From Longispora sp040681875 (GTDB lineage Bacteria; Actinomycetota; Actinomycetes; Mycobacteriales; Micromonosporaceae): a stretch of 64,000 nucleotides of DNA. This document shows positions 43,560-50,445 of the stretch, in pieces. Made by a program: the position numbers and the translations under genes. Location: assembly GCF_040681875.1 (NCBI RefSeq), contig NZ_JBFAZP010000002.1, positions 682,001-746,000 on the forward strand, written 5' to 3'. The stretch's first letter is position 1. Each line of letters opens with the position of its first letter. The notes under the pieces are model-generated. The model was given only the letters and a program-made list of their open reading frames with translations, was not told where the DNA came from and did not search any database.

Positions 43560-44627
43560 TCAGGACGTGGCGCCCGCCGCGTCCACGAATCTGGCCGCCG
43601 TGCGGAACGTCAGCGACTGGACCTCGCCGTTGGGGATCAGCGTCTTCTTCCCCGCCACGTCCCGGGTGTGGTCGGCGACCGCGACGTCGCGGAACCCGAG
43701 CACGGCGTGCGTCTGCGGATCGAGCAGGACGTCCTGCCGCAGCCAGCCCTCCGTGACGGCGCCCACCGACAGCATCGGCCGGCCGTCGATCGTCTCCGGG
43801 GCGGGCGCCTGGACCAGCCCCGGGATCATGCCCATGGCCTGCAACAGGGCGGCTGTGACGTCCGGGGGCAGCAGGGTGTTGCTGAGAATTCCCGCGATCG
43901 CGTGGAACGTCGCGGCGTTCAGCTCCGCCTCGGGGAGCTTGTCCAGCGGCGAGGGCGTCTTGACGCTGGGGTGCAGGGCCGGCTTCTCGATCAGCTCGCG
44001 CAGCCGGGTGATCAGCGCGGCCGGGTCGGTGGGCAGCGCGGCCAGCGTGGGGTAGTCGACCGGGATCTGTGGCGTGCTGCCGGTCGTCGGGCTGATCCGG
44101 ACCTGGCCGTTGTCGTCGGGCCAGGCCTCCTGGGTGCCGTCGGCCTTCCGCCAGAACCGGACGGTGGAGGAGGTCTGCTGCCCCTTGGAGCGGGCCATGC
44201 CGCCCGGGCTCTGCGACTTCAGCTCGACGTACATCCACTGGTCGGGGCGGGGTGCGGTGAAGGGCTGGCCGGAGGCGTACGCGGCGGCCAGTTCGATCGC
44301 CGGCCTCGTCGGGGCGCCGGTGGCCGTCGGCCGGTCCCGCGCGCCCGGCGCCGGTGCGGGAGTCGGGGCGTCGGTGCCGCCGACCAGGAACAACGCGCCG
44401 AGCACGGCGGAGGTCGCGGCGGTGGCGATCCCGGTGCGCCAGGCCCACGCGGTCCGCTTCCGGGGCCGGGCGGGCACGACAGGGACGCCCGCCGGCCGGG
44501 CGGACACGAGCGGGGCCTCCGCCGGCCGGGCGATCCGGGTCAGCAGGGCGGCCCTGGCGCGGTCGCGGGCGTCGGCCGACGGGGGCGCGGTGTCCCAGTT
44601 CTCCCGGAGGGTGGTGATCTCGTCCAT
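43560..44627 (-). CDS. CU044_5270-family membrane protein, likely anti-sigma partner
   Basis: 355 residues. A cytoplasmic N-terminal region (MDEITTLRENWDTAPPSADARDRARAALLTRI), one membrane helix (about 68-88), then an extracytoplasmic domain with the family pattern (WMYVELKSQSPGG, QEAWPDDNGQVRI, LPTDPAALITRLRELIEK, HAIAGILSNTLLPPDVTAALLQAMGMIPGL, DPQTHAVLGFRDV). This family is encoded directly after ECF-type sigma factors, as here (adjacent start and stop). It probably tethers or senses for the sigma factor; direct anti-sigma activity is inferred. Confidence 0.88.
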   Translation of the reverse strand: MDEITTLRENWDTAPPSADARDRARAALLTRIARPAEAPLVSARPAGVPVVPARPRKRTAWAWRTGIATAATSAVLGALFLVGGTDAPTPAPAPGARDRPTATGAPTRPAIELAAAYASGQPFTAPRPDQWMYVELKSQSPGGMARSKGQQTSSTVRFWRKADGTQEAWPDDNGQVRISPTTGSTPQIPVDYPTLAALPTDPAALITRLRELIEKPALHPSVKTPSPLDKLPEAELNAATFHAIAGILSNTLLPPDVTAALLQAMGMIPGLVQAPAPETIDGRPMLSVGAVTEGWLRQDVLLDPQTHAVLGFRDVAVADHTRDVAGKKTLIPNGEVQSLTFRTAARFVDAAGATS

Positions 44628-45290
44628 CTAGAAGTCCTCTTCCATCGCGGTGGGGTCGGCGCCACCGAGGGCGTCGCGGAGTCGGGTACGGGCCCGGTGC
44701 AGCCGGGAGCGGACGGTGCCGGCGGGGATGCCCAGCGCGCGGGCGGTCTCCTCGCCGCTCAGTTCCGCCCAGGCGATCAGCAGCAGCACCTCCAGGTCGG
44801 AGGGGGCGATGCCGGCCAGCGCCTCGGCGAGCCGGGCCCGGACCGCCTGCGCGTCGAGCCGGCCGTCCAGGTCGGCGGGCGCCTCGACCTCGGCGCCGGC
44901 GGACCGGGCCAGCGCCCGGTAGCGGCGGGCCTCCGCCCGCTGGTGCCCGGAGATCAGGTTCGACGCGATCCCGTACAGCCAGGGCCGGGCGCTGTGCTGG
45001 CTGACGTCGTAGCGTTCCCACTGGTCGAAGGCGCGCAGGAACGTCTCGGCGGCCACGTCGTCGGCCAGGTCCGGGCCGAGCCGGCGGCTGGCGTACCCGT
45101 GGATGGCGGGGTAGTGCCGGTCGAAGACGACCGCGAAGCCTTCGGGGTCCTCGCGCATGCGGCGAATGACGTCGGCGTCGGACAGTTCGACGGCGACCGG
45201 GTGCTCACCACATCCATGGACTCTCCTTCCGTGATCGGGGGTTCGCCTTACTTCGCCGCTCGACCGCGGAGCGTTCGCGACACCCGACAC
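44628..45290 (-). CDS. ECF-type RNA polymerase sigma factor (probable N-terminal frameshift)
   Basis: The frame encodes sigma-2 (VVFDRHYPAIHGYASRRLGPDLADDVAAETFLRAFDQWERYD) and sigma-4 (LAGIAPSDLEVLLLIAWAELSGEETARALGIPAGTVRSRLHRARTRLRDAL) regions, an ECF factor of the type paired with CU044_5270 proteins. The open frame reaches a GTG at 45290 with only a weak site. The strong site GGAAGGAG precedes an ATG at 45217 in another frame. One extra base in the GGG run at 45199-45201 would join that ATG to the sigma frame as MDVVSTPVAVELSDAD. So the natural start is probably 45217 and the sequence carries a single-base deletion, real or a sequencing error. Confidence 0.85.
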   Translation of the reverse strand: MSGVANAPRSSGEVRRTPDHGRRVHGCGEHPVAVELSDADVIRRMREDPEGFAVVFDRHYPAIHGYASRRLGPDLADDVAAETFLRAFDQWERYDVSQHSARPWLYGIASNLISGHQRAEARRYRALARSAGAEVEAPADLDGRLDAQAVRARLAEALAGIAPSDLEVLLLIAWAELSGEETARALGIPAGTVRSRLHRARTRLRDALGGADPTAMEEDF

Positions 45291-45410
45291 ATCATGATCA
45301 TCCTGTGGGAACGGAAATCCGGCTGGCGGGGCCGTCGTCGACGCCGACCACCGGGGCGCGACCCCGGAGCTCGCCGTCCGGGGCCGCGCGCCGGCTCCGC
45401 CTGGGCCGCG

Positions 45411-46019
45411 TCAGACCGGCCGGGGGGCGCAGTGATCGGCGAGGACGAACCGGCGGTCGAGCGGATACGGGTCGCGGGCCTCGTCGGCGCCGTCGAGGAT
45501 GAAGCGCCTCAGCTGGGGATCCGTCACGGCCACCGGGTCCCGCATGACGATCCAGCTGACCCGCTCGCCGTAGTCCGGGGTGGTGAGCGAGCCCTCGTAC
45601 CGGTAGAAGGCGCGGTCCGGTGGCAGCAGGGCACCCAGGTCGAACGAGGTCGGCGGGGTCGGCTCCGCGTGCTCGTGGGCGCCCCCGGCCAGGTTCAGCA
45701 GGACGCTGACGGCGCACCGCCGGACGCCGTCCTCCGCGCGGACGTGCACCGCGTGCAGCTCCGCGTCGAAGCTCGCGCCGTCGATCCAGTGTTCGCTGGG
45801 CAGGTGGAAGTGCACCTCGGCGAGCCCGTACTCCCTCGATTCGAGGAGCACCGTCTGTCCGCCCTCATGGGGCTTGAACCGGTAGCCGCTCGACTTCCTC
45901 CTGACCGTGAACTCCTGGTCGCCGGATCTCCAGTCGACGGTCACCCGCCCGCCCGCCGGGGAGACCCCGATCGCGTCCGCGGACACGAGATCGACCGGCG
46001 ACTGCTGCTGACCTGGCAC
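45411..46019 (-). CDS. alpha-type carbonic anhydrase, leaderless and short
   Basis: 202 residues from a GTG with GGGAG upstream. Alpha-carbonic-anhydrase landmarks: QQQSPVDL at residues 4-11 (family QSP-[IV]-[DN]), EVHFHLPSEHWIDG with the two zinc His of HFH and the Glu of SEH, the third zinc His in AELHAVH, and RYEGSLTTPDYGERVSWIVM. The enzyme interconverts CO2 and bicarbonate. Most bacterial members are exported; this one lacks a signal peptide and about 20-30 N-terminal residues. It is divergent from nothing and sits between the sigma operon and a secreted protease. Confidence 0.85.
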   Translation of the reverse strand: MPGQQQSPVDLVSADAIGVSPAGGRVTVDWRSGDQEFTVRRKSSGYRFKPHEGGQTVLLESREYGLAEVHFHLPSEHWIDGASFDAELHAVHVRAEDGVRRCAVSVLLNLAGGAHEHAEPTPPTSFDLGALLPPDRAFYRYEGSLTTPDYGERVSWIVMRDPVAVTDPQLRRFILDGADEARDPYPLDRRFVLADHCAPRPV

Positions 46020-46225
46020 GGCGGCTCCCTCCGGTGTCCGCCGGCATGACGGGAACTTCTTCCCATGGGTACCGGTGCGGACAGGTTCTCGATCTCGACT
46101 GTCGCTCGCGTTCCCTGTCGGCGGGGCCGTCCGGCGCCGTGGACAGTGGACCGCTCACCCGGACGATTCCAGCACATCCCGGACACGCGCGTCCGGCGGT
46201 TGCCGGCGAAAACCCGACCACCCGG

Positions 46226-46257
46226 CGGCCCGACCTGCCGACGGCCCGACCTGCCGA
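46226..46257. repeat. two copies of a 16-bp tandem repeat
   Basis: CGGCCCGACCTGCCGA occurs twice in succession (46226-46241, 46242-46257) in the 300-bp gene-free interval 46020-46323; a partial third copy follows. Nothing else is visible there except the terminator. Confidence 0.7.
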
Positions 46258-46287
46258 CGGCCCGCCTCCGGGCACCCCGACGCGAGC

Positions 46288-46313
46288 GGGCGCCCCGGGG
46301 AACCGGGGCGCCC
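46288..46313. terminator. hairpin terminator of the streptogrisin-ricin gene
   Basis: An 11-bp perfect inverted repeat (46288-46298 with 46303-46313) with a GGAA tetraloop, ten bases after the stop. Confidence 0.75.
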
Positions 46314-46323
46314 ACCCTGACGA

Positions 46324-48222
46324 CTAGCTCGGCAGGCGCCACTGCTGGTTGGACGCTCCGTTGCAGTCCCACAGCCCCACCGGGGAACCGTTGGTCGTGC
46401 CGTACCCGATGTTGTCCATGCACCTGCCGGAGTTCGCGTTGTAGAGCACCCCGCCGGGCCGGGTCTGCCACACCTGGTTCACGCCGGCGTGGCAGTCCCA
46501 GATCTGGAAGGGCGCGCTGTTGGCGGTGCCGTAGTCGACGATGTCCAGGCACTTGCCGCCGTAGACCCGCAGGGTGCCGTCGGAGGCCACCTTCCAGTTC
46601 TGCGCGGGGGTGCCGTTGCAGGTGTAGAGCTGGACCCGGGTGCCGGTGGCGTCGACGCCACCGGTCACGTCGAGGCACAGAGTGGAGTAGACGCTGGAGA
46701 TCGGCCCGCTGGTCTGGGCCGGGGGGCCGCCGCCGACGGTGACGGTGCGGCAGCCCAGGGCGGTCGCCGGCTGCTCGTTGGGGGCGCCGTTCGGCCGGTG
46801 GTTGTGGGCCCAGGCGCAGACGGTGTGCGGGCCGTTGGCCAGCGAGTAGTAGGTGGAGAAGCCGTGGTTGGGGCCGTAGCTGGAGCCGAGGAGCACGCCG
46901 ACGTCCGGCCGGTTCTGGTTCGCGAGCAGCCGGGGCCGGGCGGCGCCGTCCACGGAGAGGTCGACGTGGGTCGGGGTGGTGCGCGGGGCCAGGTCCTCGT
47001 CGGCGGCCCAGCCCTCGACCCGCAGCCCGCCGTTCTGCGCGGTGACGGCCTCGAGGATGCCCCTCGGGGCGTGGTCGGTGACGACCGGGGGGACGTAGTT
47101 CTCGACGGTGAGGGTGAGCCCGTACGCGGCGAGGATCTCGTTCACCGGCTGGTAGAAGCTGTAGCCCCCCGAGTTGCAGTCCCCGTTGCCGCCGGAGTTG
47201 ACGCCCTGGGCCTGGAAGCCGGAGATCAGCGCGCCGCCGGAGTCGCCCTTCGCGGAGCACACGTTCGCGCTGATCATGCCGTAGACGGTCTCCCCGGTGG
47301 TGTACGTGACCGTGGTGTTCCAGGCCGTGATCACGCCGCAGCGCAGCCCGGACGCGGCCCCCGACCGGCAGACCGAGGCGCCGACCGGGGCCTCCGCCGA
47401 GCCGCGCACCGTCATGTACCCGCCGGCGTGGTCGCTGACCCACGGCTGGGGGGTGCGACCGGGGGTGGCCACCCAGGCGTAGTCGTCGCCCGGGAACCGC
47501 GAGCCCTGGAACGTACCGGACGGCGAGCTGGTGTTCGCCCCCTGGACCCCGCAGTGCCCGGCGGTGACGAAGCCGCCGTTGTCGACGGCGAACCCGGACG
47601 AGCAGAAGTAGCCCGGCAGGTCGTACCGGCTGCCCCCGACGATGTCGGCCGTCGGGGTCGGGGAGTCGGTGGTGCCGACCACGGACACGGCTCCGGCGGG
47701 GATCCCGCTGGCGAGCGCCACGGCCCGGATGTCCGCGACGAGCTTGGGCCGGGCGCGCACGGCGACCCGGTTGGCAGCCACGTCCACGAACGTCACGACG
47801 ACCGGCAGCCCGGCGGAGCCCAGCTCCTTGTCGAGGGTCTCCTGGACGCCGCGCAGGTCGGCGGCGCTGTAGGTCACGACGGTGGGTTCGGCCCCCGCGT
47901 CGCGGACCAGGTCGGCGGCCTCCTGGGTGGTGACCGCGACGTGTGTGACGGTCGCGTCGGCCGACAGCCAGGTGCCGGCGTAGGCCCCGCCGAGGCTGGT
48001 CCGGAGCCGCTTGTCAGTCTGACCGGCGCGCTCCTCGTCGACGATCCGGGCCTCGGCCTGGGCGGCGGTGAGTCCCAGGTCGCGCTGCATCGCGGAGAGC
48101 ACGATCGACGGGGCCGCGCCGGGCGTCGCGTGCGCGGGGGCTCCGGGCCCCGCGACGGCGACCGGGGACACGGCGAGGAGTCCCGCCGCCGCCCAGGCCC
48201 ACCGGGTGAATGACTTTCGCAC
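46324..48222 (-). CDS. secreted streptogrisin-type (S1E) protease with C-terminal ricin lectin domain
   Basis: 632 residues from a GTG at 48222 with AGG six bases upstream. Signal peptide to about Ala32; alpha-lytic-type propeptide (about 35-195); an S1E catalytic domain with His223 (TAGHC), Asp246/247 (GDDYAWV) and Ser328 (AKGDSGG). A linker domain of about 130 residues follows (VTDHAPRGILEAVTAQNGGLRVEGWAADED...), related to glycosidase-associated WxxD modules. The chain ends in a ricin B-type lectin domain with three QxW-like units (CLDVTGGVDATGT, CLDIVDYG, CMDNIGYG). The lectin probably targets the protease to cell-wall or fungal glycans. Divergent from a TetR gene across two tandem palindromes. 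Confidence 0.93.
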   Translation of the reverse strand: MRKSFTRWAWAAAGLLAVSPVAVAGPGAPAHATPGAAPSIVLSAMQRDLGLTAAQAEARIVDEERAGQTDKRLRTSLGGAYAGTWLSADATVTHVAVTTQEAADLVRDAGAEPTVVTYSAADLRGVQETLDKELGSAGLPVVVTFVDVAANRVAVRARPKLVADIRAVALASGIPAGAVSVVGTTDSPTPTADIVGGSRYDLPGYFCSSGFAVDNGGFVTAGHCGVQGANTSSPSGTFQGSRFPGDDYAWVATPGRTPQPWVSDHAGGYMTVRGSAEAPVGASVCRSGAASGLRCGVITAWNTTVTYTTGETVYGMISANVCSAKGDSGGALISGFQAQGVNSGGNGDCNSGGYSFYQPVNEILAAYGLTLTVENYVPPVVTDHAPRGILEAVTAQNGGLRVEGWAADEDLAPRTTPTHVDLSVDGAARPRLLANQNRPDVGVLLGSSYGPNHGFSTYYSLANGPHTVCAWAHNHRPNGAPNEQPATALGCRTVTVGGGPPAQTSGPISSVYSTLCLDVTGGVDATGTRVQLYTCNGTPAQNWKVASDGTLRVYGGKCLDIVDYGTANSAPFQIWDCHAGVNQVWQTRPGGVLYNANSGRCMDNIGYGTTNGSPVGLWDCNGASNQQWRLPS

Positions 48223-48280
48223 TGAGTACCTGCCTCTTTTGTCCGTGATTCGACGTTCGCGGGCACCATCCGCGACGCCA

Positions 48281-48318
48281 GGCTTACGCTGTAAGCCTGG
48301 CGGCTTACGCCGTAAGCT
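48281..48318. promoter_or_regulatory. two tandem TetR-type operators
   Basis: Palindromes GGCTTAC-GCT-GTAAGCC (48281-48297) and GGCTTAC-GCC-GTAAGC-T (48302-48318) are nearly identical and spaced exactly 21 bp, two helical turns. They lie 59 bp upstream of the protease start and about 60 bp upstream of the TetR start, so a TetR dimer pair could block both promoters. Confidence 0.8.
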
Positions 48319-48377
48319 AGTGCCGGTCTGGGATGATGTCAAGCTCCGCAGTCGAAGATCGAGAGGACCGAACCGAG

Positions 48378-49046
48378 GTGAGTTCGCAGACCCCCACGAC
48401 CCCGGCCGCACGCGAGCCGTTGAGCGTCGAGCGGGTGCTCCGCGCCGCGCTGGCCCTGGCCGACGCCGGGGGCACCCACGGGCTGACGATGCGCGGACTC
48501 GGCCAGGAACTCGGCGTCGAGGCGATGTCGCTGTACAAGCACGTCGCCAACAAGGACGCGATCCTCGACGGCATCGTCGACCTGGTCGTCGCCGAGATCG
48601 CCCTGCCGGCCCCGGACGAGGACTGGCGGGCGGCCATGCGCAGACGCGGGATCGCCGCGCACCAGGTGCTGCTCCGGCACCCGTGGGCCTGCGCGCTGCT
48701 CATGTCCCGCCCCACCGTCGGGCCCGCCATGCTGAACTACGTGGACTCCACCCTCGCCAGCCTGCGCCGGGCGGGCTTCACCGTCGCGCAGGCCGACCAC
48801 GCCGCCAACGCCATGGACAGCCATATCTACGGGTTCACCCTCCAGAAACTCAACTCCCCCTTCGATCCGGACCAGTACGCCGAAGCCGCCGCGACCTACC
48901 TGCCCCAGCTCCCGCCCGGCAGCTACCCCCACATCGTCGAGATGGCCACCCAGGTCATGGCCGGGGAGTACGACGGGGTCATCGACTTCACCTTCGGCCT
49001 CGACCTGACGCTCAACGGCCTCGAACGCCTCCTGCGCACCCCGTAG
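48378..49046 (+). CDS. TetR-family regulator, probable repressor of the divergent protease gene
   Basis: 222 residues if started at the GTG at 48378 (GAGAGGA upstream); the ATG at 48333 would add 15 residues. HTH: SVERVLRAALALADAGGTHGLTMRGLGQELGVEAMSLYKHVANKDAILDGIVDLV. The ligand domain is of the TetR_C type (LLRHPWACALLMSRPTVGPAMLNYVDSTLASLRRAGF). Its location beside the tandem palindromes supports autoregulation and control of the streptogrisin-ricin protease. Confidence 0.92.
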   Translation: MSSQTPTTPAAREPLSVERVLRAALALADAGGTHGLTMRGLGQELGVEAMSLYKHVANKDAILDGIVDLVVAEIALPAPDEDWRAAMRRRGIAAHQVLLRHPWACALLMSRPTVGPAMLNYVDSTLASLRRAGFTVAQADHAANAMDSHIYGFTLQKLNSPFDPDQYAEAAATYLPQLPPGSYPHIVEMATQVMAGEYDGVIDFTFGLDLTLNGLERLLRTP

Positions 49047-49186
49047 CGGATCCCGCTCCCACGCGTCCGCGACCCCGCCCCCGACCGGGCGCCGATCGCG
49101 GCGGGATACACCTCAAACACGTGATGTCCCCCGCCGGGATCCCCGCGAGACTCCTTGCAACATCCACGTTGGACGAGGAGTTTGCC

Positions 49187-50236
49187 TTGACTGCGAGCAC
49201 TGACGTACGTACCAGCCAGGTTGATCCCCTCCGGGAGCTGTTCTACGCCCACTACCGTTTCCAGTACCTGAGCGCGGCCTGCGAGTTCGGCCTGTTCGCA
49301 CTTCTGGGCAAGGAGCCGGGCCTGACCCGCGAGGAGATCGCCGACCGGCTGGGCATCGAGAACCAGCCGGCCCGGATCCTGCTGCTCGGTTGCGCCTCGG
49401 CCGGCCTGGTCCGCAAGGACGGGCAGCGGTTCTACAACACCGAGGTCGCCGCGCCGCTGGCCGGCAGCCTGGAGGACGTGCCCGCGGCGTTCGTGCCGTG
49501 GGAGCAGCACGTCAACTACCGGCCGATGGCCTGGTTCTACGAGTCGCTGAAGGAGAACACCAACGTCGGCCTCCGGGAGGCCATCCCCGGCGACTCGCCG
49601 ACCCTGTACGGCCGGCTGGCCCTGGACAGCAAGCTGGAGAAGACCTTCCACAACATGATGGGCTCGGTGAGCCGCCTGGTGGCCGAGGAGCTCCAGCAGC
49701 ACCTCGACCTGTCGGGCTACACCCACCTGCTCGACATCGGCGGCGGCACGGCGATCAACGCCAGCCACCTGGCCCAGCGCTGGCCGCACCTGCGGATCAC
49801 CATCGTGGACCTGCCGACCGTCGCCGAGCGGGCCAACAAGACGCTCGCCGAGCTCGGCCTGTCCGACCGGGTCCGTGCGATCGGCCTGGACGCGTTCAAC
49901 GACGAGTTCCCGACCGGCTGCGACGCCGTGCTCTTCGGGCACTTCCTGGAGATCTGGTCGATCGAGCGGAACAAGGAACTGATCGCCAAGGCCGCCCGCG
50001 CGGTGGCTCCCGGCGCCGGGATCTTCGTGGTCACGCCGGGCGCGGACGACGACCTGACCGGCCCGGACCTGGCCGCCGCCCTGTCGGCGTACTTCCTCAC
50101 CGTCGCCTCCGGCGAGGGCATGGTCTACACCTGCGCCGAGTACGAGGACTGGTTCACCGAGGCCGGCTTCGAGCCGACCGGTCGACTGGTCGTCGGCGGG
50201 CTCGGGGATGTGGTGATCACCGGCACGCGGCGCTAG
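49187..50236 (+). CDS. Methyltransf_2/O-methyltransferase-like SAM enzyme
   Basis: 349 residues from a TTG with GAGGAG six bases upstream; the ATG at 49124 has no site. An N-terminal winged-helix dimerisation domain (LSAACEFGLFALLGKEPGLTREEIADRLG) precedes a SAM-binding domain (HLLDIGGGTAINASHLAQRWP, then IVDLPTVAERA). At the position where plant-type O-methyltransferases have the catalytic LHDW, this protein reads FLEIW, so the His base and Asp are replaced. It may be a C- or N-methyltransferase, or use another base. It stands alone between the TetR gene and a secreted repeat protein. Confidence 0.88.
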   Translation: MTASTDVRTSQVDPLRELFYAHYRFQYLSAACEFGLFALLGKEPGLTREEIADRLGIENQPARILLLGCASAGLVRKDGQRFYNTEVAAPLAGSLEDVPAAFVPWEQHVNYRPMAWFYESLKENTNVGLREAIPGDSPTLYGRLALDSKLEKTFHNMMGSVSRLVAEELQQHLDLSGYTHLLDIGGGTAINASHLAQRWPHLRITIVDLPTVAERANKTLAELGLSDRVRAIGLDAFNDEFPTGCDAVLFGHFLEIWSIERNKELIAKAARAVAPGAGIFVVTPGADDDLTGPDLAAALSAYFLTVASGEGMVYTCAEYEDWFTEAGFEPTGRLVVGGLGDVVITGTRR

Positions 50237-50265
50237 CCCGGGCGGCCACCGGTCGCCGGATCCCT

Positions 50266-50298
50266 GATCGCCGGACGAGTCCCGCTCGTCCGGCGATC
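50266..50298. terminator. hairpin terminator
   Basis: A perfect 14-bp inverted repeat (50266-50279 with 50285-50298) with a 5-nt loop, 30 bp after the methyltransferase stop. Confidence 0.75.
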
Positions 50299-50445
50299 GA
50301 GCGCGTCGGGCACGCGCGCGTGTCGGGTAAACACCGGACATGCCCGGGCCGGACCGTACTGCCACTGTGGACAGACGTCGGCTTCGTCGGGGGTCGATGC
50401 CGACCGGCGTGGGTTGACGCCCCCGTCGTCCGCGAAGGAGCCCAC

